Below are positions 1 through 8,446 of a DNA stretch of 64,000 nucleotides, piece by piece. A model generated the notes under the pieces. It saw nothing but the letters and a program-made list of their open reading frames with translations. It was not told the origin of the DNA and searched no databases. Position 1 is the first letter of the stretch, and each line of letters starts with the position of its first letter. The position numbers and the translations under genes were made by a program. The DNA is taken from the NCBI RefSeq assembly GCF_012223425.1, contig NZ_CP038799.1, positions 248,001 to 312,000 on the forward strand, written 5' to 3'. This stretch comes from Mycolicibacterium frederiksbergense. Its GTDB lineage: Bacteria > Actinomycetota > Actinomycetes > Mycobacteriales > Mycobacteriaceae.

Positions 1-16
1 CTGCAGAGAGCGGGAT

Positions 17-973
17 CTAACCCTTGCGGGCCTTGACCGCCTCGGTCAGCTGCGGGGTGACCTTGAACAGGTCGCCGACGATGCCGAGGTCGGCGATCTC
101 GAAGATCGGCGCCTCTTCGTCCTTGTTGACCGCGATGATGGTCTTCGAGGTCTGCATGCCGGCGCGGTGCTGGATGGCACCGGAGATGCCCAGCGCGATG
201 TACAGCTGCGGGGAGACCGTCTTACCGGTCTGACCGACCTGGAACTGACCGGCGTAGTAGCCCGAGTCGACGGCGGCACGCGAGGCACCGACGGCGGCCC
301 CGAGCGAATCGGCGAGCTCCTCGACGACCTTGAAGTTCTCCTCGCTGCCGACACCGCGGCCACCGGCCACCACGACGCTGGCCTCGGTGAGCTCCGGACG
401 GTCACCCGCGACGACGGGCTCGCGGGACGTGATCTTGGTCGCATTCTCGGCCTGGGCCGGGACCTCGACGTTGACGACCTCACCGGCACCGTCGGCCGGG
501 GCGGCCTCGACGGCACCCGGGCGCACGGTGATCACGGGGAGATCACCGGTGGCCTGGGCGTCGACGGTGAACGCGCCACCGAAGATGCTGTGGACACCGA
601 TTCCGCCCTCTTTGATCTCGACGACGTCGACCAGCAGGCCCGAGCCCAGACGTGCGGCCAGCCGGCCGGCAACCTCTTTGCCCTCGGCGTTGGCGGCGAT
701 GACGACGGCGGCGGGAGCGGCCGACTCGGTCAGCGCGGCGAGCACGTCGACCTTCGGGGTGACCAGGAAGCCGTCCACGTCCGCCGACTCGGCGACGTAG
801 ATCTTGGCCGCACCGGCGGCCTTGAGGCCATCGGTGAGACCCGCGGCGGTGCCCTCGGCACCCACCACGACCGCGGACGGCTCGCCCAGCACGCGGGCGG
901 CGGTGATCAGTTCGGTGCTGACCTTCTTCAGTGCACCTTCGGCGTGCTCGACGAGCACAAGTACTTCAGCCAT
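17..973 (-). CDS. etfA: Electron transfer flavoprotein alpha subunit (EtfA/FixB)
   Basis: The 318-residue product is the FAD-carrying alpha subunit of the heterodimeric flavoprotein that takes electrons from acyl-CoA dehydrogenases and passes them to the quinone pool. The C-terminal third holds the ETF-alpha FAD-binding signature: RGVGSEENF near residue 204, [14 protein letters not shown] from about 245 and [12 protein letters not shown] just after. Length is normal for the family. The ATG has an AAGGAC Shine-Dalgarno seven bases upstream. It lies 43 bp behind etfB on the same strand, so the pair forms one etfBA operon, equivalent to Rv3029c-Rv3028c. Confidence 0.97.
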   Translation of the reverse strand: MAEVLVLVEHAEGALKKVSTELITAARVLGEPSAVVVGAEGTAAGLTDGLKAAGAAKIYVAESADVDGFLVTPKVDVLAALTESAAPAAVVIAANAEGKEVAGRLAARLGSGLLVDVVEIKEGGIGVHSIFGGAFTVDAQATGDLPVITVRPGAVEAAPADGAGEVVNVEVPAQAENATKITSREPVVAGDRPELTEASVVVAGGRGVGSEENFKVVEELADSLGAAVGASRAAVDSGYYAGQFQVGQTGKTVSPQLYIALGISGAIQHRAGMQTSKTIIAVNKDEEAPIFEIADLGIVGDLFKVTPQLTEAVKARKG

Positions 974-1016
974 GAATATGTCCTTATGTGTTGTCAGAGA
1001 AGAATGGGATCGGCGA

Positions 1017-1808
1017 CTAGATCAGCTTCTGGGAGACCAGGTACTCGGCGACCTTCTTGCCGCCCTCGCCCTCGTCGGTGACCTTCTCGCCAGCGGTCTT
1101 CGGGGGCTTGGGGGTCGACGAGAGCACCTTGGAGCCGGCGTTGGCCACGCCCACCTCGTCGGCCTCCACACCGATCTCGGCCAGCGTCAGGACGGTGACT
1201 TCCTTCTTCTTGGCGGCCATGATGCCCTTGAAGGACGGGAAGCGGGGCTCGTTGATCTTCTCGTTGACGCTGACCACGGCGGGCAGTGAGGCCTCCAGGC
1301 CGAAGACGCCGTCATCGGTCTCGCGCTCGGCGGTGACCTTGCCGCCCTCGACGTTGAGCTTGCGCACGTGGGTCAGCTGCGGCAGGCCCAGGTACTCGGC
1401 GATGACAGCGGGCACTGCGCCGCCGACGCCGTCGGTGGCCTCGTTACCGGCGATGACCAGCTCGGTGCCCTCGATGGTGCCCAGCGCACGGGCCAGGGCC
1501 CAGCCCGTCTGGATCACATCGGAGCCGTGCAGGCCGTCGTCCTTGAGGTGCACGGCCTTGTCGGCACCCATGGACAGCGCCTTGCGGATGGCCTCGGTGG
1601 CGCGCTCGGGGCCTGCGGTCAGCACGGTGACAGTGCTGTCGCCGCCCTCGCGCTCCTTGATGAGCAGCGCTTCTTCGACGGCACGCTCGTTGATCTCGTC
1701 GAGCACGGCGTCGGCGGCTTCCCGGTCCAGGGTCCAATCACCCTCGGACAGCTTGCGCTCGGACCAGGTGTCAGGGACCTGCTTGATCAGGACCACGATG
1801 TTTGTCAT
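1017..1808 (-). CDS. etfB: Electron transfer flavoprotein beta subunit (EtfB/FixA)
   Basis: The 263-residue beta subunit binds AMP and pairs with EtfA to move electrons from acyl-CoA dehydrogenases to the respiratory chain. The N-terminus MTNIVVLIKQVPDTW and the segment VIAGNEATDGVGGAVPA (about residues 118-134) are typical of ETF-beta. It is the first gene of the operon and is divergent from the methyltransferase at 2006. A purine-rich GAGGAGGA lies unusually far (about 13 nt) upstream of the ATG. A perfect 16-bp palindrome about 75 bp upstream is a candidate operator for the operon. Confidence 0.97.
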   Translation of the reverse strand: MTNIVVLIKQVPDTWSERKLSEGDWTLDREAADAVLDEINERAVEEALLIKEREGGDSTVTVLTAGPERATEAIRKALSMGADKAVHLKDDGLHGSDVIQTGWALARALGTIEGTELVIAGNEATDGVGGAVPAVIAEYLGLPQLTHVRKLNVEGGKVTAERETDDGVFGLEASLPAVVSVNEKINEPRFPSFKGIMAAKKKEVTVLTLAEIGVEADEVGVANAGSKVLSSTPKPPKTAGEKVTDEGEGGKKVAEYLVSQKLI

Positions 1809-1881
1809 GACTGTGGTTCGTCCTCCTCGATGAGGCCGGCAGCCGGCCTGGGCATATCACGTTTTGTCCAACGGCCTCCAG

Positions 1882-1897
1882 GTTACTCGCGAGTAAC
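1882..1897. promoter_or_regulatory. Perfect 16-bp palindrome in the etfB / methyltransferase intergenic region
   Basis: GTTACTCGCGAGTAAC is its own reverse complement. It is 74 bp upstream of the etfB start in the 197-bp divergent region. The size and symmetry suit a TetR-type dimer site. Control of etfBA by a fatty-acid-responsive repressor is an inference from the gene context; no such repressor is encoded beside it. Confidence 0.55.
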
Positions 1898-1967
1898 TTT
1901 GACGGCACGCAAGGACACCATAACCGGTCAGTTGGTTCGCTCAGACCCCACGGTCGCCAGGGCATCC

Positions 1968-1997
1968 GTTCGCGAACCGGCCATTACGGGTTAGCCT
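1968..1997 (+). promoter_or_regulatory. Probable leaderless promoter of the Rv3030-like gene
   Basis: A -10-like TAGCCT at 1992-1997 (TANNNT) ends eight bases before the ATG at 2006, and no Shine-Dalgarno precedes that ATG. Transcription would therefore start at or within a base or two of the start codon, a common arrangement in mycobacteria. A 10-bp palindrome GTTCGCGAAC (1968-1977) lies over the -35 position and could be a protein-binding site. Confidence 0.4.
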
Positions 1998-2005
1998 GCC
2001 TTCCA

Positions 2006-2791
2006 ATGAGCACAATCGGTTCCGTCGACAGCGCTGGCCCGGGCGATCCCCTGCCCCTGACCGGTGAGCGCACCATCCCCGGCCTCGCCGAGGAGAACTA
2101 CTGGTTCCGCCGCCACGAGGTCGTCTACCAGCGACTCGCCGACCGGTGCGCCGGCCTCGATGTGCTCGAGGCCGGTCCCGGCGAGGGCTACGGCGCCGAC
2201 CTGATCGCCGGGATCGCGCGCAGCGTCACCGGGGTGGACTACGACGAGCAGGCCGTTGCCCACATCCGCGCGAAATACCCGCGGGTGCGGATGCACCTGG
2301 GAAATCTCGCCGATCTGCCGCTGGCCGATGGCTCCGTCGATGTGGTGGTCAACTTCCAGGTGATCGAGCATCTGTGGGATCAGGGGCAGTTCGTCGCAGA
2401 ATGCGCCAGGGTGCTGCGCCCGGGCGGACTGCTGCTGATGTCCACGCCCAACCGCATCACCTTCTCGCCGGGGCGTGACACCCCGCTCAATCCGTTCCAC
2501 ACCCGCGAACTGAACGCCGGCGAGCTCACCGAACTGCTGGAGCAGGGCGGCTTCCGGGTCGATGCCATGCTCGGGGTGTTCCACGGCGCCGGACTTGCCG
2601 CGCTCGACGCCCGCCACGGGGGCTCCATCATCGCGGCCCAGATCGACCGCGCGGTCGCGGATGCGCCGTGGCCGCAGGAGTTGCTCGCCGACGTCGCCGC
2701 GGTGCGCGCCGAGGATTTCGATCTGCTCGACGCACGGGAAAGCCGGATCGACGACAGCCTGGATCTGGTGGCCATCGCGGTGCTGCCGTGA
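2006..2791 (+). CDS. Class I SAM-dependent methyltransferase, Rv3030-like (MGLP cluster)
   Basis: This 261-residue class I methyltransferase has SAM motif I as VLEAGPGEGYG around residue 55, an acidic VDYDE after strand 2, and a later CARVLRPGGLLLMSTPN stretch. It corresponds to Rv3030, the first gene of the M. tuberculosis cluster linked to 6-O-methylglucose lipopolysaccharide synthesis. Methylation of glucose units of the MGLP precursor is therefore likely, but the exact position methylated is not visible. The next gene starts inside its stop codon (GTGA overlap), so the two are translationally coupled. Confidence 0.85.
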   Translation: MSTIGSVDSAGPGDPLPLTGERTIPGLAEENYWFRRHEVVYQRLADRCAGLDVLEAGPGEGYGADLIAGIARSVTGVDYDEQAVAHIRAKYPRVRMHLGNLADLPLADGSVDVVVNFQVIEHLWDQGQFVAECARVLRPGGLLLMSTPNRITFSPGRDTPLNPFHTRELNAGELTELLEQGGFRVDAMLGVFHGAGLAALDARHGGSIIAAQIDRAVADAPWPQELLADVAAVRAEDFDLLDARESRIDDSLDLVAIAVLP

Positions 2792-4351
2792 CCGAATCAC
2801 CGCCGGACCCGGCACCCGGCATGTTCACGCTCGTGCTGCACACACACCTGCCGTGGCTGGCCCATCACGGCCGCTGGCCCGTCGGCGAGGAATGGCTCTA
2901 TCAGTCCTGGGCGGCGTCCTATCTGCCGCTCATGCGGGTGCTGCGCACGCTGGCCGCCGAGGACCGCAGCCATCTGGTGAGTCTGGGCATGACCCCGGTG
3001 GTCACCGCCCAGCTCGATGACCCGTACTGCCTGACCGGCATGCACCACTGGCTGGCCAACTGGCAGCTGCGCGCCCTGGAGGCCACCACCGTACAGGCCG
3101 GCACCGGGGATGAGGGCACCTTCGGTTCGGCGGAAGCGATGCGCCAGTTCGGCATTCGCGAGCATGCCGCCGCCACCGAAGCACTGGAGAGTTTCACCAC
3201 GCTGTGGCGCCACGGTGGCAGCCCGCTGCTGCGCCAGCTCGTCGACGCCGGCACCATCGAACTGCTCGGCGGTCCGCTCTCACACCCTTTCCAGCCGCTG
3301 CTCAATCCGCGGCTGCGCGAGTTCGCGCTGCGCGAGGGTCTGGCCGACGCCCGGCAGCGCTTCGCGCACACCCGAAGGGCATCTGGGCGCCCGAGTGCGC
3401 CTACGCCCGGGAATGGAGATCGGTTATGCCGCAGCCGGTGTGGGCCATTTCATGGTCGACGGTCCGTCGCTGCACGGCGATACCGCGCTGGGCAGGCCCG
3501 TGGGTGACACCGACGTGGTGGCCTTCGGTCGCGACCTGCAGGTCAGCTACCGGGTGTGGTCCCCGAAGTCCGGCTACCCGGGGCACGCCGCCTACCGCGA
3601 TTTCCACACCCATGACCACCTCACCGGCCTCAAGCCGGCCCGGGTCACGGGTCGCAACGTGCCCTCGGAGGCCAAGGCCCCCTACGAGCCCGAGCGCGCC
3701 GACAGGGCGATCGACAAGCATGTCGCGGATTTCGTCGGCGTGGTGCGCCGCCGGCTGCGCGAGGAATCCGAACGCATCGGCAGGCCGGCGCATGTCGTCG
3801 CCGCCTTCGACACCGAGCTGTTCGGGCACTGGTGGTACGAGGGCCCGCGCTGGCTGGAACGACTGCTGCGCGCACTGCCCGAGGCCGGTGTCCGGGTGGG
3901 TACCCTCGCCGATGCCATCGAGGCCGGATTCGTCGGACCCGCGGTCGAATTGCCGCCCAGCTCTTGGGGTTCAGGCAAGGACTGGCAGGTCTGGAACGGC
4001 GAGAAGGTGTCCGATCTGGTGCAACTCAACGCCGAGGTCGTCGATACCGCGCTGTCGGCGGTGGACAAGGCGCTGGCCCACCGCGGCGCAGGTGCGTCCC
4101 GCGATCTGGTGGCCGACCAGATCCTGCGCGAGACATTGCTGACGGTGTCGAGCGACTGGCCGTTCATGGTCAGCAAGGACTCCGCGGCCGAATACGCCCG
4201 CTACCGCGCGCATCTGCACGCCCACGCCACCCGGGAGATCTCCGCGGCGCTGGCCTCCGGGCGCCGCGAGCAGGCGCAGCGGCTGGCCGGTGACTGGAAC
4301 CGCGCCGACGGGCTGTTCGGCGCCCTGGACGCCAGGCGGCTCCCCCGATGA
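2788..4351 (+). pseudogene. GH57-family 1,4-alpha-glucan branching enzyme, Rv3031-like, with two frameshifts
   Basis: The family transfers alpha-1,4-glucan segments to make alpha-1,6 branches; the Rv3031 homologue belongs to the MGLP/glycogen cluster. The reading frame starts at GTG 2788 and shows GH57 region 1 (HTHLPW). It then leaves frame at CCC 3371-3373. The next piece, KGIWAPECAYA with the nucleophile glutamate, is readable only in a second frame. From about 3406-3411 (CCCGGG) a third frame carries PGMEIGYAAAG, the catalytic-aspartate motif FDTELFGHWW and the rest of the protein. Adding one base at each spot restores a single 522-codon frame. Everything else is intact, so sequencing or assembly error in C runs is at least as likely as true gene loss. 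Confidence 0.85.
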
Positions 4352-4370
4352 CCCCATCCGTCGAAGGTGC

Positions 4371-5606
4371 ATGCCCGTGAAGATCCTCATGGTGTCGTGG
4401 GAGTACCCACCGGTGATCATCGGCGGCCTCGGCCGCCACGTGCACCACCTGGCCACCGAACTCGTGCTGGCCGGCCATGAGGTCGTGGTGCTCTCGCGGC
4501 GACCCACCGGCACCGACCCGAGCACCCATCCGTCGACCGATGAGGTCACCGAGGGCGTGCGCGTCATCGCCGCCGCCCAGGACCCGCACGAGTTCGGCTT
4601 CGGCACCGACATGATGGCCTGGACGCTGGCGATGGGCCACGCCATGGTCCGCTCCGGCCTGACGCTGCGCGACTGGCAGCCCGACCTGGTGCACGCGCAC
4701 GACTGGCTGGTCGCCCATCCCGCCATCGCGCTGGCCGAATTCTTCGATGTGCCACTGGTTTCCACCATCCACGCCACCGAGGCGGGACGCCATTCGGGCT
4801 GGGTGTCGGGACAGGTCAGCCGGCAGGTACACGCCCTGGAATCCTGGCTGGTGCACGAGTCCGACTCGCTGATCACCTGTTCGGCGTCCATGCGCGAGGA
4901 GATCGACGCGCTGTTCGGCCCGGGACTGTCCGAGACGACCGTCATCCCGAACGGGATCGACACCGACGGTTGGCCGTTCGCGCCGCGCCGGGCCCATGGC
5001 GGACCGGCCGCGCTGCTCTATTTCGGCCGCCTCGAGTACGAGAAGGGTGTGCACGACGCGATCGCGGCGCTCCCCCGCATCCGCAAGACCCACCCGGGCA
5101 CCACACTGACCATCGCCGGCGACGGCACCCAGCTGGAGTTCCTCACCGCGCAGGCCCGCAAGCACAAGGTGCTCAAGGCCACCCGGTTCATCGGGCGCGT
5201 CGATCACCAGGAACTCGTCACGTTGTTGCACCGGGCCGATGTGGCGGTGCTGCCCTCGCATTACGAACCGTTCGGCATCGTCGCGCTGGAGGCCGCCGCC
5301 ACCGGCACCCCCTTGGTGACCTCGACCGCCGGCGGGCTCGGCGAGGCCGTCATCGACGGTGTCACCGGCATGTCCTGCCCGCCGCGCAACGTGGCCGCAC
5401 TCGCCACCGCGGTGCGCGGGGTGCTCGACGACCCGGCCGCCGCACAACGCCGGGCGCTCGCCGCTCGCGACCGGCTCACCTCCGATTTCTCCTGGCCGAC
5501 GGTCGCCGACCACACCGCGCAGGTGTACCTGGCCGCCAAACGTGCCGAGCGGCAACCACAACCGCGCCGGCTGATCGTGGAACGCCCCCTGCCGGACTAC
5601 GGCTGA
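4371..5606 (+). CDS. GT4-family alpha-1,4-glucosyltransferase, Rv3032-like
   Basis: This is a GT-B retaining glycosyltransferase of 411 residues. The N-terminal acceptor domain starts KILMVSWEYPP and contains the glycine-rich GGLGRHVHHL loop. The C-terminal domain has YFGRLEYEKGVHDAI and the nucleotide-sugar motif PSHYEPFGIVALEAAATGTP. Rv3032 elongates the alpha-1,4-glucan of MGLP and contributes to glycogen in M. tuberculosis, and the same role is likely here. ATG 4371 follows GAAGG at a short distance; GTG 4377 is an alternative start. The gene lies 19 bp after the branching enzyme and ends just before the palindrome interrupted by the IS30 element. Confidence 0.9.
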   Translation: MPVKILMVSWEYPPVIIGGLGRHVHHLATELVLAGHEVVVLSRRPTGTDPSTHPSTDEVTEGVRVIAAAQDPHEFGFGTDMMAWTLAMGHAMVRSGLTLRDWQPDLVHAHDWLVAHPAIALAEFFDVPLVSTIHATEAGRHSGWVSGQVSRQVHALESWLVHESDSLITCSASMREEIDALFGPGLSETTVIPNGIDTDGWPFAPRRAHGGPAALLYFGRLEYEKGVHDAIAALPRIRKTHPGTTLTIAGDGTQLEFLTAQARKHKVLKATRFIGRVDHQELVTLLHRADVAVLPSHYEPFGIVALEAAATGTPLVTSTAGGLGEAVIDGVTGMSCPPRNVAALATAVRGVLDDPAAAQRRALAARDRLTSDFSWPTVADHTAQVYLAAKRAERQPQPRRLIVERPLPDYG

Positions 5607-5627
5607 CCCACCCGCGCCCCCACCCCG

Positions 5628-5648
5628 CGAAACACGCGTACCCGGGGT
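5628..5648. repeat. Left arm of a perfect 21-bp inverted repeat flanking the IS30 element
   Basis: The 21 bases here are the exact reverse complement of 6989-7009. The arm contains ACGCGT and CCCGGG. Fourteen unrelated bases (5649-5662) separate it from the inner, imperfect terminal repeat. It may be the outer half of a chromosomal hairpin split by the insertion, or an outer end of the element. Confidence 0.85.
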
Positions 5649-5664
5649 ATGTGCACCGGCGGTT

Positions 5665-6939
5665 TCAAGTCGTGGTTGCAACAGCGGGTGGTTTAGGCGG
5701 GTCCGACAGTAGTGCGTCGAGGGCTTCTGCGGGTGTTCTCCAGCCCAGGGTCTGGCGGGGTCGGTTGTTGAGTTTGGCTGCGACGTAGTCGAGGTAGTCG
5801 GCGGGAAACCCTGATAGGTCAGTGCCTTTCGGGAAGTACTGACGCAGTATGCCGTTGGTGTTCTCGTTGGTGCCTCGTTGCCATGGCGAGTGCGGATCGC
5901 AGAAATAGATGTCGAGATCGGTGGCCTTTGCGATCTTGGCGTGGTTGGCCATCTCGATGCCCTGATCCCAGGTCAGCGTGCGGACCATGATCGCGGGCAA
6001 CTGGGCGACTTTGTCCACGATCGCCTCTTGCACCGCGAGCGCGCCGTGGTTGTCAGGCAGGTGCAGCAGCATCACAAACCGGGTGCTGCGTTCGACCAGG
6101 GTGCCGATCGCTGATCTGCTGTTGGCGCCGATGATGAGGTCACCTTCCCAGTGGCCAGGGATGGCGCGGTCATTGACCTCGGCGGGACGATCGCTGATGT
6201 TGACCATGTCGCGGATGCGAGGGCGGCGCTGGTCGGGGCGGTGCTGTGGTCTACGCAGAGCTCGACCGGTGCGCAAACAGGTGTGCAGATCGCGGCGCAG
6301 ATTCCCCTTGCCCTGCACGTAGATTGCCTGGTAGATCGTCTCGTGAGACACCCACATCTCCGGATCGTCGGGGAAGTCCCACCGTAGCCGGTGGGCTATC
6401 TGGGCCGGGCTGTGCTGCTGGTCAAGCAACCGGGATTGCACGGCGTCGTGCAGCCGCTGGTTGGTAGCCAGCTTGCCCGCTCTGGGGCGCCGAGCTCGGT
6501 GCTCTGAGCGGACCTGGGCCAGTAACGCGTCGTAGTTCAGCATCGTGGTGCGACCGCTTTGGCGGGCCCCGAAGCGCTCTTTGCGTCGATAGCCGGACTT
6601 GCCGCCGTTGTGGGCGGCGATGGCACCGTTGACGTCGAGTTCGTATTTGATCGTCGACGCCGGCCGGCCCAGGCTGCGTCCGATTGAGTTCAGCGATTCG
6701 TAGTTGTGCACGCCGATCTGGATCCGGATCCGATCAGCCAGATCCAGGCGCCGTCGCCGACCGCTCTTCTTCGGGGCACTGAACTGGGGTTTCACCCCGC
6801 CAGCATTGGTGAACCAGCCCACTCCGGTCGTCTCCGACACGCCGGCAGCCTCCGCGGCCTGACATACGGTGAAACCGGCACTGATATGGGTCCAGAATGC
6901 TTCACGCACAGCCTTGAGCGACCTTCGAGACAACAGCAC
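5665..6939 (-). CDS. IS30-family transposase
   Basis: The 424-residue DDE transposase appears complete and potentially active. An N-terminal HTH region (CQAAEAAGVSETTGVGWF) is followed by a second DNA-binding segment (SIGRSLGRPASTIKYEL). The catalytic core shows the first aspartate in GHWEGDLIIG, the second in TWDQGIEM and the glutamate in NENTNGILRQYFPKGTDL. The start is GTG 6939, preceded by GAGGA. SD and start lie in a hairpin loop and stem (6931-6958), a device that limits expression from outside transcription. The element sits between the Rv3032-like and ArsR-like genes. Confidence 0.95.
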   Translation of the reverse strand: MLLSRRSLKAVREAFWTHISAGFTVCQAAEAAGVSETTGVGWFTNAGGVKPQFSAPKKSGRRRRLDLADRIRIQIGVHNYESLNSIGRSLGRPASTIKYELDVNGAIAAHNGGKSGYRRKERFGARQSGRTTMLNYDALLAQVRSEHRARRPRAGKLATNQRLHDAVQSRLLDQQHSPAQIAHRLRWDFPDDPEMWVSHETIYQAIYVQGKGNLRRDLHTCLRTGRALRRPQHRPDQRRPRIRDMVNISDRPAEVNDRAIPGHWEGDLIIGANSRSAIGTLVERSTRFVMLLHLPDNHGALAVQEAIVDKVAQLPAIMVRTLTWDQGIEMANHAKIAKATDLDIYFCDPHSPWQRGTNENTNGILRQYFPKGTDLSGFPADYLDYVAAKLNNRPRQTLGWRTPAEALDALLSDPPKPPAVATTT

Positions 6940-6958
6940 TCCTCAAGCAGTGCTGTTG
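6931..6958 (-). promoter_or_regulatory. Hairpin enclosing the transposase ribosome-binding site and start codon
   Basis: CAACAGCACT (6931-6940) and AGTGCTGTTG (6949-6958) form a perfect 10-bp inverted repeat with an 8-nt loop. On the transposase strand the loop holds GAGG and one arm holds the GTG start codon. Such hairpins in insertion sequences block translation when transcription enters from a neighbouring promoter. The effect here is inferred from structure. Confidence 0.6.
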
Positions 6959-6988
6959 CATCCACCCCTTGAAGCCAAGCCCTTCGCA

Positions 6989-7009
6989 ACCCCGGGTACG
7001 CGTGTTTCG
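6989..7009. repeat. Right arm of the 21-bp inverted repeat flanking the IS30 element
   Basis: This is the exact reverse complement of 5628-5648, separated from the inner IS end at 6974 by 14 bases (6975-6988). It lies directly upstream of the ArsR-type operator at 7015. Confidence 0.85.
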
Positions 7010-7014
7010 GCACC

Positions 7015-7044
7015 CTTGACAATATTTTTTGTCAAGGTCAGACT
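7015..7044 (+). promoter_or_regulatory. Operator-promoter of the ArsR-like gene, probably leaderless
   Basis: CTTGACAA (7015-7022) and TTGTCAAG (7029-7036) form a perfect 8-bp inverted repeat with an A/T-rich 6-nt centre, the layout of an ArsR-family operator. The left arm contains a consensus -35 (TTGACA, 7016-7021). A weak -10 (CAGACT, 7039-7044) follows after 17 bp, and the ATG at 7051 is six bases beyond it with no SD. This points to autorepression of a leaderless transcript. Confidence 0.65.
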
Positions 7045-7050
7045 GAGCGC

Positions 7051-7668
7051 ATGGTCGAGATCGAGGTGATCACCGACCCGGCGGCCGCAACCAGCGCGCT
7101 CGATCCCGTGCGTGCGCGGCTGCTGGCCGAGCTGAGTGAGCCGGCGTCCGCCGCGACGCTGGCCGCTCGGGTCGGCCTGACCCGTCAGAAGGTCAACTAC
7201 CACCTGCGGGCGCTGGAACGACACCGGTTGGTGGCCGTCGCCGAGGAGCGGCAATGGGGCGGGCTGACCGAACGTCTGCTGGTCGCCAGCGCCGCCTCCT
7301 ACGTGGTGTCCCCCAGCGCCCTGGGTGCGGTCGGCGCCCGGGTGGACAAGACCAACGACCGGTTCTCGGCCGGCCACCTCATCGCGCTGGCGGCCCGCGT
7401 GGTCAACGAGGTGGGCGAAATATGGCAGGCGGCCCGCAAAGCCGACAAACGGCTGGCCACCCTGTCGATCGACACCACGATCCGCTTCCGGTCCCCGGCG
7501 GATCGCGCCTTCTTCACCAGGGACCTGACCGAGGCGGTCGCAACACTCGCGGCCCGCTACCACGACGAGACGGCACCGCGCGGACGGCCTCATCGTCTGT
7601 TCGTCGCGTCCTATCCCGCGCCGTCGACCGACGAGAATCAGGAGCGCCGAGATGCCCGTGCACCATGA
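7051..7668 (+). CDS. ArsR-like winged-helix transcriptional regulator
   Basis: This 205-residue regulator has an N-terminal winged helix (residues about 15-70): LAARVGLTRQKVNYHLRALERHRLV is the recognition helix and start of the wing. The C-terminal part is a longer ligand or dimer domain without recognisable cysteine metal sites, so a metal sensor is unlikely. It overlaps the SRPBCC gene by 17 bp, a pairing common for ArsR regulators controlling SRPBCC/AHSA1-type proteins. The operator over its own -35 suggests autorepression. The ligand is unknown. This pair replaces the Rv3033 position of M. tuberculosis. Confidence 0.8.
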   Translation: MVEIEVITDPAAATSALDPVRARLLAELSEPASAATLAARVGLTRQKVNYHLRALERHRLVAVAEERQWGGLTERLLVASAASYVVSPSALGAVGARVDKTNDRFSAGHLIALAARVVNEVGEIWQAARKADKRLATLSIDTTIRFRSPADRAFFTRDLTEAVATLAARYHDETAPRGRPHRLFVASYPAPSTDENQERRDARAP

Positions 7669-8446
7669 CGACGAAAAACGCTGGGTGGAACTGCAACTGG
7701 TGGTGCCGGGCACTCCGGAACAGGTGTGGCAGGCCGTCGCCACGGGACCGGGGAACACAGCCTGGTTCACCAGGGCCGCCATCGACGAGAAGGTCGGCGG
7801 CACCCTCGAATTCGATTTCGGGCCCAACGGTTCCTCCAGCGGCGAAGTGACGCAATGGGAACCGCCACATCGGTTCGGCTACGTCGAACGCGACTGGTGT
7901 GATGACGCGCCGCCGGTGGCCACCGAGATCACCGTCACCGCGCGCTCCGGGGACCACTGTGTCATCCGGATGGTGCACTCACTGTTCACCGAGAGCGCGG
8001 ACTGGGATGACCAGATCGAGGGCTTCGAATCGGGTTGGCCCGGTCACTTCGCGGTACTGCACAACTACCTCGCGCACTTCGCCGGTGAACCCGCGGTGAC
8101 ATTTCACCTCGCGGCCACCGGGGGCATGCCCCAGCCCGAGGCGTGGAAGTTGATGCTGGCCGCGTTCGGGCTGGACGCCGCCGATGTCGGTGATCTGCGC
8201 ACGCTGCACCCCGCCCAGGACGATTTCGTCGGTCTCGTGGACCGGATATATCAGGACGAGCACCAGCGCTACCTGGTGGCCCGGTTGGCCCAACCGACCG
8301 CGGGCGCGGTGATGTTCGGCATCTGCGCCCCCGGCGGTCAGACCGCCACCGGGGTCAATGCGTTTTTCTATGGCGAGGACGCGGCGCGCAATGCCGCGCT
8401 CGCGGAGCCCGTGTGGCGCACCCTGCTCCAGGGCGCGCTGCGCTGA
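7652..8446 (+). CDS. SRPBCC (AHSA1/START-like) domain protein
   Basis: The 264-residue product begins with an AHSA1-type fold: VELQLVVPGTPEQVWQAVAT opens the domain, and WEPPHRFGYVERDW and the HSLFTES strand follow. Residues from about 150 onward are a second, less clear alpha/beta part, possibly another SRPBCC-like copy. Such proteins bind small hydrophobic ligands, and no catalytic motif is visible. The start lies inside the upstream regulator gene, so expression is probably coupled to it. The 3' end abuts the convergent acyltransferase with no gap. Confidence 0.8.
   Translation: MPVHHDDEKRWVELQLVVPGTPEQVWQAVATGPGNTAWFTRAAIDEKVGGTLEFDFGPNGSSSGEVTQWEPPHRFGYVERDWCDDAPPVATEITVTARSGDHCVIRMVHSLFTESADWDDQIEGFESGWPGHFAVLHNYLAHFAGEPAVTFHLAATGGMPQPEAWKLMLAAFGLDAADVGDLRTLHPAQDDFVGLVDRIYQDEHQRYLVARLAQPTAGAVMFGICAPGGQTATGVNAFFYGEDAARNAALAEPVWRTLLQGALR

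Larger units (their letters stand above)
5663..6974 (-). mobile_element. IS30-family insertion sequence (intact)
   Basis: The element contains one full-length IS30-type transposase. Its imperfect inner inverted repeats are 5663-5685 and 6952-6974, with 19 of 23 positions matching around TTCAAG and TGCAACAGC. The transposase stop codon lies inside the left repeat. No clear short target duplication is seen directly outside the inner repeats. Fourteen bases outside each end lies a perfect 21-bp inverted repeat, so the insertion is exactly centred in a long palindrome, or the element is longer (5628-7009). Confidence 0.85.

Noticed and set aside
7051..7668. Metal-sensing role for the ArsR-like protein
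   Set aside because: No cysteine or histidine metal-site motif is visible; a small-molecule or unknown signal is more likely.
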